A stretch of 50,814 nt of DNA from contig CANDCW010000010.1 of assembly GCA_947383275.1 (NCBI GenBank), positions 1-50,814 of the forward strand. Reading direction: 5' to 3'. Positions 8,502 through 16,337 of this stretch are shown here, one piece after another. The position numbers were made by a program, and so were the translations under genes. The first letter of the stretch is position 1. Each line of letters starts with the position of its first letter. Source of the stretch: an uncultured Bacillota bacterium (GTDB lineage: Bacteria > Bacillota > Clostridia > Oscillospirales > Oscillospiraceae). Below the pieces are notes generated by a model. That model saw nothing but the letters and a program-made list of their open reading frames with translations. It was not told the origin of the DNA and ran no database searches.

Positions 8502-8969
8502 CTAGGGTACCTGCTGGGAGGCCAGAAGCTCTCCGGTCTGTTCCACCTCTGTCAGCATATCCACGCGCACCTGGTGCCACGGATCGTATTGAGTGTCCAG
8601 CCAGGCGTCCACAATAGCCTTGGCCAGCTCCTCGCCCACGATATACGCCCCAAGCGTAAGCACGTTGGCATCGTTGTGCTCCCTGGACATGCGGGCCAGA
8701 AACTCGTTGTTGGCTGAGACCGCCCGGATCCCATGAACCTTGTTGGCCACCAGCTGCATTCCCAGGCCTGTCCCGCAGACCAGAATCGCCTGGCTGCAAG
8801 CCCCGCTTTGTACGGCGCGGGCTGCCCGGAAACCGTAAATTGGATAGTTTACCGGCGTTGTGGAGTCCCAGCTTCCAAAATCCTGGTACTCCAGCCCGCG
8901 GCTCGTTAAATGTTCCGCCAGAACACGCTTGAGGGGATATCCCAGCCGGTCTGATGCGATTGCAATCAT
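8502..8969 (-). CDS. RpiB/LacA/LacB-family sugar-phosphate isomerase
   Basis: 155-aa aldose-ketose phosphate isomerase. The catalytic Cys65 lies in LVCGTGLGMQLVANKV, and the conserved NEFLARMSREHNDANVL and LGAYIVGEELA stretches follow. The usual SDHAG motif near the N-terminus is SDRLG here, so the His of classical ribose-5-phosphate isomerase B is replaced by Arg. That suggests a substrate other than ribose-5-phosphate (for example a tetrose or 6-carbon phosphate, as in LacA/LacB or erythrulose-phosphate isomerases). It is the first gene of the leftward operon, with its promoter in the 310-base gap shared with mtnK. The family is certain; the substrate is not. Confidence 0.88.
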   Translation of the reverse strand: MIAIASDRLGYPLKRVLAEHLTSRGLEYQDFGSWDSTTPVNYPIYGFRAARAVQSGACSQAILVCGTGLGMQLVANKVHGIRAVSANNEFLARMSREHNDANVLTLGAYIVGEELAKAIVDAWLDTQYDPWHQVRVDMLTEVEQTGELLASQQVP

Positions 8970-9279
8970 GATATTGCGTTCCTTTCCTGTGAATTTTAGA
9001 GATTGTGTGGATTTTATATAAATACATACGCTCTATGCTATGAGTTTATGCTTCTTTCGACTAAATGTCAATATAGTTTGTTGATTTTCCATGAATTATC
9101 TCAAATTATGTCACATTTACACAAAGCGAGGAGTCGAATATTGGTGTAACTGACGATTTTCAAATTGCTTATTGCGTTTTTTACTGTTGTATATTACAAT
9201 ATCCCCATCTGAAAGAGTTGAATTCAAATAAAATCGGTCAAACAAATGTGGATATACCACAGAAAGGAAGCGGTTTATT
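8970..9279. promoter_or_regulatory. Divergent promoter region between the two sugar operons
   Basis: This 310-base AT-rich gap holds no gene. It must contain start signals for both the isomerase-led operon (leftward) and mtnK-mtnA (rightward). A plausible rightward promoter is TTGCTT near 9166 with a TATATT box near 9189. AGAAAGGAAGCGG ahead of ATG 9280 is the mtnK ribosome site. Any DeoR operators should be here, but I see no clean palindrome. Confidence 0.5.
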
Positions 9280-10512
9280 ATGAGAAAATTTGACAAGTAT
9301 TTTCTGATGGAAGAGGCGGATATATTGGAGTATGTCGGGGAAAAGCTGGATTTTTTCCCTGAGGGCGCTCAGCTCACCTGCAAGGAGATCGGCGACGGAA
9401 ACCTGAACTATGTATTTCGGGTGCAGGATGCCGCCAGCGGAACGTCGATCATCATTAAGCACTCAGGAGAGGACACCAGGGCCAAATCGGGGCGCAAGAT
9501 CAATGTGGACCGCAACCGCATTGAGAGTGAGATCCTGGTCCGGCACGGGGAGCTGGCAGGAGACTGCGTACCAAAGGTGTATACCTATGATCCGGTGATG
9601 TGCTGCTGTGTGATGGAAGACCTGAAAGATTACGATGTGATGCGCAAGGCGCTGCTGGAACACAGAGCCTTCCCATTTTTTGCGGAACAGATCTCATCCT
9701 ACCTGGCGGATATTACCCTGGCTACCACAGACGTGGCCATGGATCACAAGCAGAAAAAGGAACAGGTAAAACGGTACATCAATCCGGACCTGTGCAGCAT
9801 CACTGAACAGCTGGTTTACTCCGACTCCGTGGGAAATTTCAGCGGCAAAAACTACACCGTTCCCGCTTTGGCAGACTTTGTACAGCGGGAAATTTACGGG
9901 GATAAGGCGCTGCGGCTGGAAGCGGCCAAGCTGAAATTTGATTTTATGAATCACGCCCAAGCCCTGATCCACGGCGATCTGCACACGGGCTCTATTTTTA
10001 TCAATGACAGGCAGATCAAAGTTTTTGATCCGGAGTTTGCCTGTTACGCCCCCATCGGTTATGATGTGGGCAACGTAATAGCCCATCTCCTCTTTGCCCT
10101 GGTCAATGCCCAGGCCGTCATGCCCCAGGGCGGGGAAAAGGATGCTTTCAGCGGCTGGTGCTTAGGGGCTGTCCGGGATACGATTGACCTGTTTGCCCGA
10201 AAATTCCTGGAAAAATTTGACCAGCTGGTCACAGATGACATGGCCAAGACCCCCGGCTTCCGGGAGTTTTACCTGGCCGGCGTGTTGTCTGACACTGCCG
10301 GCACCGCGGGGATCGAGCTGATCCGCCGGATTGTGGGCGTAGCAAAGGTGGCCGACATCACCGGCATCGCGGACGAGGCGGAGCGCGCGCGGCAGGAGCA
10401 GCGCCTGTTGCTAATTGCCAAACGGTTTATCCTGAACCGGGCGGAGCTGGCCAGCGGCGCGGATTATCTGCGCGTGATCGGGGAACAGTTTCCCGGATTG
10501 GAGGCGAAATAA
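9280..10512 (+). CDS. mtnK: S-methyl-5-thioribose kinase family protein
   Basis: 410-aa kinase of the MtnK family (aminoglycoside-phosphotransferase fold). It would phosphorylate the anomeric carbon of 5-methylthioribose, or 5-deoxyribose, with ATP. Visible are the glycine loop GDGNLNYVF (38-46), a candidate ATP-binding Lys60, the catalytic loop HGDLHTGSIF (231-240) and the metal-binding DPEF (250-253). All are in the form seen in B. subtilis MtnK, and the length is normal. Its stop overlaps the start of mtnA by one base (TAATG), so the pair is coupled. No nucleosidase (mtnN) or later Met-salvage genes (mtnB, mtnC, mtnD) are nearby, which points to the aldolase-type DHAP shunt rather than the aerobic methionine salvage pathway. 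Confidence 0.9.
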   Translation: MRKFDKYFLMEEADILEYVGEKLDFFPEGAQLTCKEIGDGNLNYVFRVQDAASGTSIIIKHSGEDTRAKSGRKINVDRNRIESEILVRHGELAGDCVPKVYTYDPVMCCCVMEDLKDYDVMRKALLEHRAFPFFAEQISSYLADITLATTDVAMDHKQKKEQVKRYINPDLCSITEQLVYSDSVGNFSGKNYTVPALADFVQREIYGDKALRLEAAKLKFDFMNHAQALIHGDLHTGSIFINDRQIKVFDPEFACYAPIGYDVGNVIAHLLFALVNAQAVMPQGGEKDAFSGWCLGAVRDTIDLFARKFLEKFDQLVTDDMAKTPGFREFYLAGVLSDTAGTAGIELIRRIVGVAKVADITGIADEAERARQEQRLLLIAKRFILNRAELASGADYLRVIGEQFPGLEAK

Positions 10513-11573
10513 TGGGCGCCGCGATGACTCGGGCCGATGAGGGCATGGCCTTTCTGCTGCGGTATGAGAACGTAGCCTGGTATGAAGACGGTGCCGTGCG
10601 CATCCTGGACCGGCGCATCTACCCGATCCGCACGGAGTTTGTTGTGTGCCACAGCCACAAAGAGGTGGCACAGGCCATTGCCGATATGGTCACCCAGAGT
10701 GCCGGCCCCTATGTGGCTGCGGCTATGGGAATGGCACTCGCCGCCTACGAGACGAAAGACATGTCACCGGACCAAGCTGTGCCCTTTCTGGAGCGGGCGG
10801 CTTATGTCCTCTCCCATGCACGCCCGACCACATCGGCCAGAATGGTCAAAACAGTGGACGGCAGCTTGGAGGCACTGAAAGCCGCCGCGCGGTCGGGAGC
10901 CGGATGGCAGGAGCTGGTGGACACTGCCGCAAACTACGCATTCCGCTTTATTGACAACAATTATAGAAAGTTTGATACGGTCGCCGGTTTTTTAGCCAAC
11001 CAAATTCCTAAGGATGGCACAATTATGACGCAATGCTTTGCCGAAACCATTATTGGCTGTCTGCTAAAGGAATGCCGCCGCCGGAACAGCCAAATCAAGC
11101 TGATTTGTGCCGAGACCCGTCCCTATTACCAGGGCGCCCGCCTGACCGCCAGCGTAGCTTGCGGCATGGGCTTCGACACCACCGTTATTACAGACAATAT
11201 GCCCGGCTATGTAATGCGGGACAAGAAGGTGGATTTGTTTACCTCGGCGGCCGACGTGATCACCATGGACGGGTACGTGGTCAACAAAATAGGAACCTTT
11301 CAAATCGCCCTGGCCGCCCACTACTGGGGCATCCCTTATTTTGTCACTGGGGCCCCCAACAGCGCGCACCCCTCCATTGACTCAGTGCACATTGAACTGA
11401 GGGACCCAGCCCTAACCATGGAATCCCTGGGCGTAAAAACTACCATGGAAGGGGTTAAGGGATATTATCCGGCCTTTGACATCACGCCGCCTAAACTCTG
11501 CAGCGGCGTGGTTACGGAAAAAGGGCTGTTTTCACCCTATGATTTGAAGCGCTACTTTCAGGCGGACAAGTGA
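10512..11573 (+). CDS. mtnA: S-methyl-5-thioribose-1-phosphate isomerase family protein
   Basis: 353-aa member of the eIF2B/MtnA isomerase family. It converts 5-methylthioribose-1-phosphate (or 5-deoxyribose-1-phosphate) to the ribulose-1-phosphate. The family's catalytic pair is present: Cys175 in MTQCFAET and Asp253 in TMDGYVVNKIGT. The substrate-loop motif ETRPYYQGARLTA (201-213) and the C-terminal AFDITPPKL stretch are also present. It starts at the ATG overlapping the mtnK stop, with GGAGG upstream. Its product is the type of ketose-1-phosphate cleaved by the class II aldolase at 6274-6915. Ribose-1,5-bisphosphate isomerases belong to the same superfamily, but the pairing with MtnK favours MtnA. 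Confidence 0.9.
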   Translation: MGAAMTRADEGMAFLLRYENVAWYEDGAVRILDRRIYPIRTEFVVCHSHKEVAQAIADMVTQSAGPYVAAAMGMALAAYETKDMSPDQAVPFLERAAYVLSHARPTTSARMVKTVDGSLEALKAAARSGAGWQELVDTAANYAFRFIDNNYRKFDTVAGFLANQIPKDGTIMTQCFAETIIGCLLKECRRRNSQIKLICAETRPYYQGARLTASVACGMGFDTTVITDNMPGYVMRDKKVDLFTSAADVITMDGYVVNKIGTFQIALAAHYWGIPYFVTGAPNSAHPSIDSVHIELRDPALTMESLGVKTTMEGVKGYYPAFDITPPKLCSGVVTEKGLFSPYDLKRYFQADK

Positions 11574-11668
11574 TAAAAATTGACTTTGGCCGTATTCGGG
11601 TTGAGCTGGGGCGGCAAAGCATTGGAGACGCCGGCCTGCCCGGCAGCGCAGGCTGAAAGAGCAAAATA

Positions 11669-11705
11669 TCCCGCCCTCCCCATAATTTAGGAAGGGCGGG
11701 ATTTG
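11669..11705 (+). terminator. Terminator after mtnK-mtnA
   Basis: Stem TCCCGCCCT (11669-11677) / AAGGGCGGGA (11692-11701) followed by TTTGT. On the other strand ATATTTTGC follows, so it may work in both directions. Confidence 0.75.
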
Positions 11706-11739
11706 TAGTAATGCAAGGACACATTCCACATACGCAGGA

Positions 11740-11779
11740 AAAAGTTCGGCCCCGTCTTTCCGGATGGAGAGACGGGGCT
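11740..11779 (-). terminator. Terminator of the CFI-box protein gene
   Basis: Stem GCCCCGTCT (11749-11757) / AGACGGGGC (11770-11778). On the minus strand a CTTTTT run follows. It lies just after the end of the leftward gene at 11785. Confidence 0.7.
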
Positions 11780-11784
11780 GTGTT

Positions 11785-12255
11785 TTACCACTCCTGATCC
11801 TGATAGGGGGTGTCCTCAACCCCCTGGGCCTGGAGGCGCTGAACCAGCCGGTCCAGCGGGCCCCTCCAAAGCCTGCGGAACCAGGCGGAGCCGCCAAACC
11901 AGTTTACCAGCGTGGGACTGACGGCGTAGTATGTACAAATGAAGGCCCGTCCCGGGAGGGTAGCGGCCAGCTGGGAGTCGCGGAAGCGGCGCAGCGTCCA
12001 GACCTGGGGACAGTCATAGGAGCCGTAGACCGCTGTGGCGACGTAGCATCCGCTTTTCTTCCGTGTGGGCTGGGGAACGTAGTCATCATCGCCGTCATCT
12101 TTGCGGGGGGCGGGGGCCTCCTTGGGTGCGGCTTTTTTCTGTTTTTCCAGGTCCTGAATCAGGCGGAGCTGAGCGTCCAGCGGAGCGCCGCAGGCCGAAC
12201 AGAATATGCGTGAGTCATCGTTGGTGTACAGGCATTCGGGACAACGTTTTGACAT
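11785..12255 (-). CDS. Zinc-ribbon protein with CFI-box C-terminal domain
   Basis: 156-aa protein with two recognisable parts. An N-terminal zinc ribbon has CPEC (5-8) and CSAC (19-22). After a charged, proline-rich linker there is a CFI-box-type domain starting CYVATAVYGSYDCPQVWTLR and continuing through RDSQLAATLPGRAF and a YYAVSP segment. Similar domains end many uncharacterised bacterial proteins, and their role is unknown. No signal peptide or membrane segment is obvious. It is a single-gene unit between mtnA and tex with its own terminator. I can name the domains but not the function. Confidence 0.8.
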   Translation of the reverse strand: MSKRCPECLYTNDDSRIFCSACGAPLDAQLRLIQDLEKQKKAAPKEAPAPRKDDGDDDYVPQPTRKKSGCYVATAVYGSYDCPQVWTLRRFRDSQLAATLPGRAFICTYYAVSPTLVNWFGGSAWFRRLWRGPLDRLVQRLQAQGVEDTPYQDQEW

Positions 12256-12416
12256 GATGATACTTCCTTTTTGTTCTTAATTTTGAAATCCATTGTTTTT
12301 TCCTTGTGATTATATCAGAAAACCGCCCTGCCTGCAAGGGATTTTTGTGCAAATTTCCACCTTATTGGAAACTTTTAAGCCGTTTTACGCTGCCTGTCAA
12401 ACGCCTGGGTACAGCT

Positions 12417-14564
12417 TCAGGGATTTTTCATGGTCAGAGAGATGCGTTTTTTCTTTTCGTCCACCTCCACCACCCAAACGGTAACCACGTCCCCCACGGC
12501 CAGCAGCTGGGAGGGGTGGCGCACCCGCCGAGGCAGCTTGGAGATGTGGACAAGCCCGTCCTGATGGACGCCGATGTCCACAAATACGCCGAAATCAATG
12601 ACGTTTCGGACTGTTCCCTGGAGCTCCATGCCGGGCTTCAGGTCCTTGGCCTCCATCACGTCGGTGCGGAGGATGGGGGGCGGCAGCTCGTCGCGGGGGT
12701 CCCGGCCCGGCTTGGACAGCTCCTTTACGATGTCCGCCAAGGTGGGCGCTCCAGCGCCGCAGGTTTCGGCCAGGGCGTCGTAGCCGATGGCTTCCGCCTT
12801 GGCTTTCAGTCCGCCGGTGTTCCCCGTCCTCACGTCCTCCAGGGTGAGGCCGCAGGCGGACAGCAGCCGTTCCGCCGCCCCGTAGCTCTCCGGGTGGACG
12901 CCGGTGTTGTCCAGCACTGACTTGCTTTCCGGCACTCGGATAAAGCCCGCGCACTGCTCAAAGGCCTTCGGGCCCAGCTTGGGCACCTTTAGCAGCTGCT
13001 TCCGGGCGGTGAAAATACCATTTTCCTCCCGGTATTTGACCAGGTTTTTGGCAGTGGCCGCAGTGAGCCCGGACACCCGCTGGAGCAGGGAGGGGGAGGC
13101 CGTATTGGCGTCCACCCCAACGGCGTTGACGCAGTCCTCCACCACGCCGTCCAAGGCCTCGCCCAAGCGGGCCTGGGGCATGTCGTGCTGATACTGGCCG
13201 ACGCCAATAGCCTTGGGATCGATTTTTACCAGCTCGGCCAGCGGATCCTGGAGCCGCCGGGCGATGGATACAGCGCTGCGCAGGTTGACATCGAACTGGG
13301 GGAATTCCTCTGCTGCCAGCTTGGAGGCGGAATAAACGGAGGCCCCCGCCTCGCTGACAATCATATAGGAGACGCCGGCGCCCACCCGCCGGATGAGTTC
13401 TACCGCCATCTGCTCCGTCTCCCGGCTGGCTGTGCCGTTGCCGATGGCAATATGTTCCACGCCATGCGTCCGGATGAGGGAGGACAGCTTGGCGATGCAC
13501 TCCTCTTTCTGGCGGGGGCCGTGGGTGGGATAGACCACCGCGGTGTCCAGCACCTTGCCGGTACCATCCACCACGGCCACCTTGCAGCCCATGCGGTATC
13601 CGGGATCCAGGCCCATGGTCACCCTGCCCTTCACCGGAGGCTGCATCAGCAGCGGCTTCAGGTTTAGCGCAAACATATGGATGGCGCCCTCGTTTGCCTG
13701 GTCGGTAAGGAAGCTCCGGATCTCCCGCTCCATGGAGGGCTGGATCAGCCGGTCGTAGGCGTCGTCAGCAGCGGCGCGGACAAAGTCCATGGCCGCCCGG
13801 TTGGGGACTGTTATGCGGCGGACGGCGATATGGGCGGTCTCCGGGTCCAGCTCCACGGATACCTTTAAAACGCCCTCCCGTTCTCCCCGGTTGACGGCCA
13901 GTACCTGATAGCCCTGGATTCGGCCCACCGGCTGTTTGAAGTCGTAGTATAGGCGATAGACAGTGTCCTCCGGCTCCTTATCCGCAGCCCTGGACACCAG
14001 CAGGCCGCGCCGCAGGTACAGCTGGCGCAGCTCCTTTCGGATGCCGGCGTCATCGGAAATCAGCTCGGCAATGATGTCGCTGGCGCCCTGAAGGGCGTCG
14101 GCCGCAGTCTCTACGCCCTTTTCCGGGTCGATGTAGTTTTGAGCGGCCTGCTCCATGTTGACGGCTGGGCCATAGGCGAGGGCCAGGACGGCCAGCGGCT
14201 CCAGCCCCTTTTCCCGGGCAGCGGTCGCCCGGGTGCGCCGCTTCTGCTTGTAGGGGCGGTATAGGTCCTCCACTTCGGCCAGCGTGGAGGCGGAGCCGAT
14301 TGCGCCGGCCAGCTCTTCGGTGAGCTTGCCCTGATTTTCGATGGCGGATTTTACCTCGCCCTTCCGGGACTCCAGATTGCGCAGGTACTGTAAGCGGTCA
14401 GCCAGCTGGCGCAGCAGCTGGTCGTCCATAGAGCCGTGAAGCTCCTTGCGGTATCGGGCGATAAAGGGAATGGTGGCCCCGCCGTCGATGAGGTCGGCCA
14501 CGTTTTGCACATGTTCTTCCGTGCGGCCCAGCTCCTGAGCCAGGGTTTGGATCATTGCGTCCAT
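12417..14564 (-). CDS. tex: Tex-family RNA-binding transcription accessory protein
   Basis: 715-aa cytosolic nucleic-acid-binding protein of normal Tex length. It has the N-terminal Tex helical domain with DGGATIPFIARYRKE, a YqgF-type RNase-H fold (around 320-440; MGLDPGYRMGCKVAVVDGTG), helix-hairpin-helix segments (around 490-560; VGVDANTASPSLLQRVSGL) and a C-terminal S1 RNA-binding domain (about 635-705; GMELQGTVRNVIDFGVFVDI). Tex is thought to act on transcription or RNA turnover; its exact job is not settled. It is a single gene with no obvious operon partner. Confidence 0.95.
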   Translation of the reverse strand: MDAMIQTLAQELGRTEEHVQNVADLIDGGATIPFIARYRKELHGSMDDQLLRQLADRLQYLRNLESRKGEVKSAIENQGKLTEELAGAIGSASTLAEVEDLYRPYKQKRRTRATAAREKGLEPLAVLALAYGPAVNMEQAAQNYIDPEKGVETAADALQGASDIIAELISDDAGIRKELRQLYLRRGLLVSRAADKEPEDTVYRLYYDFKQPVGRIQGYQVLAVNRGEREGVLKVSVELDPETAHIAVRRITVPNRAAMDFVRAAADDAYDRLIQPSMEREIRSFLTDQANEGAIHMFALNLKPLLMQPPVKGRVTMGLDPGYRMGCKVAVVDGTGKVLDTAVVYPTHGPRQKEECIAKLSSLIRTHGVEHIAIGNGTASRETEQMAVELIRRVGAGVSYMIVSEAGASVYSASKLAAEEFPQFDVNLRSAVSIARRLQDPLAELVKIDPKAIGVGQYQHDMPQARLGEALDGVVEDCVNAVGVDANTASPSLLQRVSGLTAATAKNLVKYREENGIFTARKQLLKVPKLGPKAFEQCAGFIRVPESKSVLDNTGVHPESYGAAERLLSACGLTLEDVRTGNTGGLKAKAEAIGYDALAETCGAGAPTLADIVKELSKPGRDPRDELPPPILRTDVMEAKDLKPGMELQGTVRNVIDFGVFVDIGVHQDGLVHISKLPRRVRHPSQLLAVGDVVTVWVVEVDEKKKRISLTMKNP

Positions 14565-14627
14565 AGCGGTTCTCCTTGGTCAATAAAGTCGAGGAACAGT
14601 GTACCGCAAAATTCCGGAAAAGTCCAG

Positions 14628-14656
14628 TTGGCTTTTTGTCGAAACTGTGTTATAAT
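14628..14656 (+). promoter_or_regulatory. Promoter of the cobalamin riboswitch transcript
   Basis: TTGGCT (14628-14633), a 17-base spacer and TATAAT (14651-14656), placed just before the riboswitch. Confidence 0.75.
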
Positions 14657-14663
14657 GCTCTGG

Positions 14664-14815
14664 CCTCAGGTGCCTGAATGGAAAAATTCAGGAGAATAGG
14701 GAAGAAAAACACGGTCCCGCCGCTGTGAGAGGGGAGCCGAATCTCAAAACGCCACTGGGAAACCGGGAAGGCAGGATTGGGCGTGGAGCCTCGAGTCAGA
14801 AGACCTGCCTGGGGA
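14664..14815 (+). promoter_or_regulatory. Cobalamin (B12) riboswitch
   Basis: The aptamer landmarks appear in order: GGTGCC near the 5' end, a GGGAA element, a degenerate CCCGCCGCTGTGA core, GCCACTGGGAA, GGAAGGC, and the B12 box ending GAGTCAGAAGACCTGCC (to 14809). It sits between a promoter and the ribosome site of the DUF4430 gene (14841-14846). No terminator is evident before the gene, so control is probably at translation: adenosyl- or methylcobalamin binding would hide the ribosome site. It should switch off the two-gene uptake module when B12 is plentiful. Confidence 0.92.
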
Positions 14816-14851
14816 CAAACAAAAGCTGCGGATGACAGCGGGGAGGTTTCT

Positions 14852-15244
14852 ATGAAAGGAAAGAAAAAGACGTTATTTGCCGTGGCCGCGCTGGCGGCGG
14901 CGGCCGCCCTGATGCTGGGGTTGTGGTATTTTACCAGGCCAAAGCCCCAGGCAGGAGACAAAACCATCGTGGTGGAGGTGGTCCACGCCGATGCAAGCGC
15001 CAAAGAGTTTACCTACCAGACCAGCGCGGAATATCTGGGAGAGGTACTGCTTGCAGAGGGGCTGGCGGAGGGAAGCCAGGGAGGCTATGGCCTGTTTATC
15101 ACTTCCGTGGACGGCGAAACCGCTCAGGACAGCCTGCGGCAGTGGTGGTGCATCACCAAGGGTGGCGAGCGGGTGGAGACCGGGGTGGACGCCACCCCCA
15201 TCGCCGACGGCGACCACTTTGAGCTGACTATGTCCACCTACTGA
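14852..15244 (+). CDS. DUF4430 (transcobalamin-C-terminal-like) membrane-anchored protein
   Basis: 130-aa protein with a basic N-terminus and one hydrophobic helix (about residues 6-24), then an extracytoplasmic DUF4430 domain. The domain includes ILxx-like YLGEVLLAEGL, YGLFITSVDGETA and WWCITKGGERVETGVD motifs. DUF4430 domains resemble the C-terminal domain of transcobalamin/intrinsic factor. The start is ATG 14852 behind GGGAGG. The gene is directly under the B12 riboswitch and 5 bases before an ECF S-component. A surface-anchored cobalamin-binding partner for the transporter is the natural reading, though binding is not proven. Confidence 0.85.
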   Translation: MKGKKKTLFAVAALAAAAALMLGLWYFTRPKPQAGDKTIVVEVVHADASAKEFTYQTSAEYLGEVLLAEGLAEGSQGGYGLFITSVDGETAQDSLRQWWCITKGGERVETGVDATPIADGDHFELTMSTY

Positions 15245-15249
15245 AGCGG

Positions 15250-15768
15250 ATGGAACGAAAGAGCTTGCGGGAAGCGAGCCGCCGGGTGGTGGTGTGCGGC
15301 CTGCTGGCCGCGCTGATGACGGTGCTCCAGATGGCGATGTCCTTTCTGCCAAACATTGAGCCGGTGTCTCTGCTGGTGCTGGTATACGCCCTGGTTTTCG
15401 GCAGGGATGTGTACTACATTGTCGTCACCTTTATCCTGCTGGAGGGGATGGTTCATGGCTTCCACCTGTGGTGGATCAGCTATTTCTACCTCTGGCCCCT
15501 GTGGGCGTGGGTGGTCCTGCGGCTGAGGCGGGGAGGGGAACGCCCGCCCCTGATGTGGGCCGCAGCCGGCGGGGCCTTCGGGCTGAGCTTCGGGGCGCTG
15601 TGCGCACTGCCCTATCTGGCGGGCGGCCCCTGGGCCGCGTTCTCCTACTGGCTGGCGGGCATCCCCTTCGACCTGCTGCACTGCATGGGGAATTTTGTGC
15701 TGATCCTGTGTTTGGAGCGGCCCCTTTGCCGGGCTCTGCGCCTGGCGGGAGGCAAAATAAGCCGCTAG
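15250..15768 (+). CDS. ECF transporter S-component, probably for cobalamin
   Basis: 172-aa membrane protein with about five to six hydrophobic segments and the small size typical of energy-coupling-factor substrate-binding subunits. It has no ATPase; the shared EcfA/A'/T module must be elsewhere in the genome. It begins 5 bases after the DUF4430 stop with a weak ribosome site, so translation is probably coupled. The B12 riboswitch upstream is the main evidence for cobalamin or a cobalamin precursor as substrate; the sequence itself does not show specificity. The YIVVTFILLEGMVHGFHLWW region is typical of uncharacterised ECF-S proteins. Confidence 0.8.
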   Translation: MERKSLREASRRVVVCGLLAALMTVLQMAMSFLPNIEPVSLLVLVYALVFGRDVYYIVVTFILLEGMVHGFHLWWISYFYLWPLWAWVVLRLRRGGERPPLMWAAAGGAFGLSFGALCALPYLAGGPWAAFSYWLAGIPFDLLHCMGNFVLILCLERPLCRALRLAGGKISR

Positions 15769-15773
15769 CATTC

Positions 15774-15799
15774 AGGCACGGCGTCCGCCGTGCCTTTTT
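15774..15799 (+). terminator. Terminator of the B12-uptake operon
   Basis: Perfect stem AGGCACGGCG-TC-CGCCGTGCCT followed by TTTTC. Confidence 0.88.
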
Positions 15800-15874
15800 C
15801 GCGCCTCCTCGTCAAAATAAACGAGAAGAATTTAGACGAAACGCTTCGTTCATAAAATTGTTACAAAATTCCTG

Positions 15875-15903
15875 TTGACAAACTGGACGAAATGGTTTAC
15901 TAT
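15875..15903 (+). promoter_or_regulatory. Strong sigma-A promoter
   Basis: Consensus TTGACA (15875-15880), a 17-base spacer, TACTAT (15898-15903). The nearest gene on this strand is the 42-aa frame at 16166, so the transcript would carry a leader of about 255 bases that contains a hairpin (15915-15941). Confidence 0.75.
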
Positions 15904-15914
15904 AGGCACATAAA

Positions 15915-15941
15915 TGGAGGGATGTACCCTATGTCCCTCCA
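15915..15941 (+). other. Hairpin at the 5' end of a long leader
   Basis: Arms GGAGGGA (15916-15922) and TCCCTCC (15934-15940) right after the predicted transcription start. The rest of the gap to 16165 holds no supported gene. A second possible promoter at 16103-16131 has TTGCAG, a 17-base spacer and TTATAC. Confidence 0.4.
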
Positions 15942-16165
15942 AGGAGTCTAAAGATACTGCGGAAAAGAGGTGGGCACAGATGCGGCTGTATTTTGTTACC
16001 CAAGGAGCACTCTTCCCCTGCAAGCGGTTGGAGCATACTGTGCGCGTTTTTGCCCCATGAGTGGCTGGCTTTTGGCGTTAACACAGCGTTTTCTCCCATC
16101 GTTTGCAGCGCAGACGGTGGTATTTTTATACCTATTTTTGTTAAAGCAGAAAGGAGATGTGAACT

Positions 16166-16294
16166 ATGACGATGCCCATGCGGGAAACGAACGCCATTTG
16201 GTCCAAGATTCGGGAGGACCGGGATATTGACGATCTGATTTTCGATTACGATGCTTATCACACCAGTGAAGACAACACTCGCAGCGACCGGTAA
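16166..16294 (+). CDS. Small acidic protein (42 aa), unknown
   Basis: Reads MTMPMRETNAIWSKIRE then an acidic stretch DRDIDDLIFDYDAYHTSE and a short polar tail. It is supported by AAGGAG 9 bases before the ATG, a promoter upstream and a strong terminator 44 bases after the stop, so it forms a complete single-gene unit. It has no membrane segment or cysteines; the aspartate-rich middle could be helical. I do not recognise a family. It lies upstream of the biotin-carrying carboxyltransferase gene but is separated from it by the terminator. Confidence 0.6.
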   Translation: MTMPMRETNAIWSKIREDRDIDDLIFDYDAYHTSEDNTRSDR

Positions 16295-16337
16295 CGGCCG
16301 CTTGTGGCCAGCGGAAAGCTGATTGGAAATGGATGGA

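Noticed and set aside
15914..16060. 48-codon frame starting within the leader hairpin
   Set aside because: No ribosome site and the start codon lies in a stable stem; composition unconvincing.
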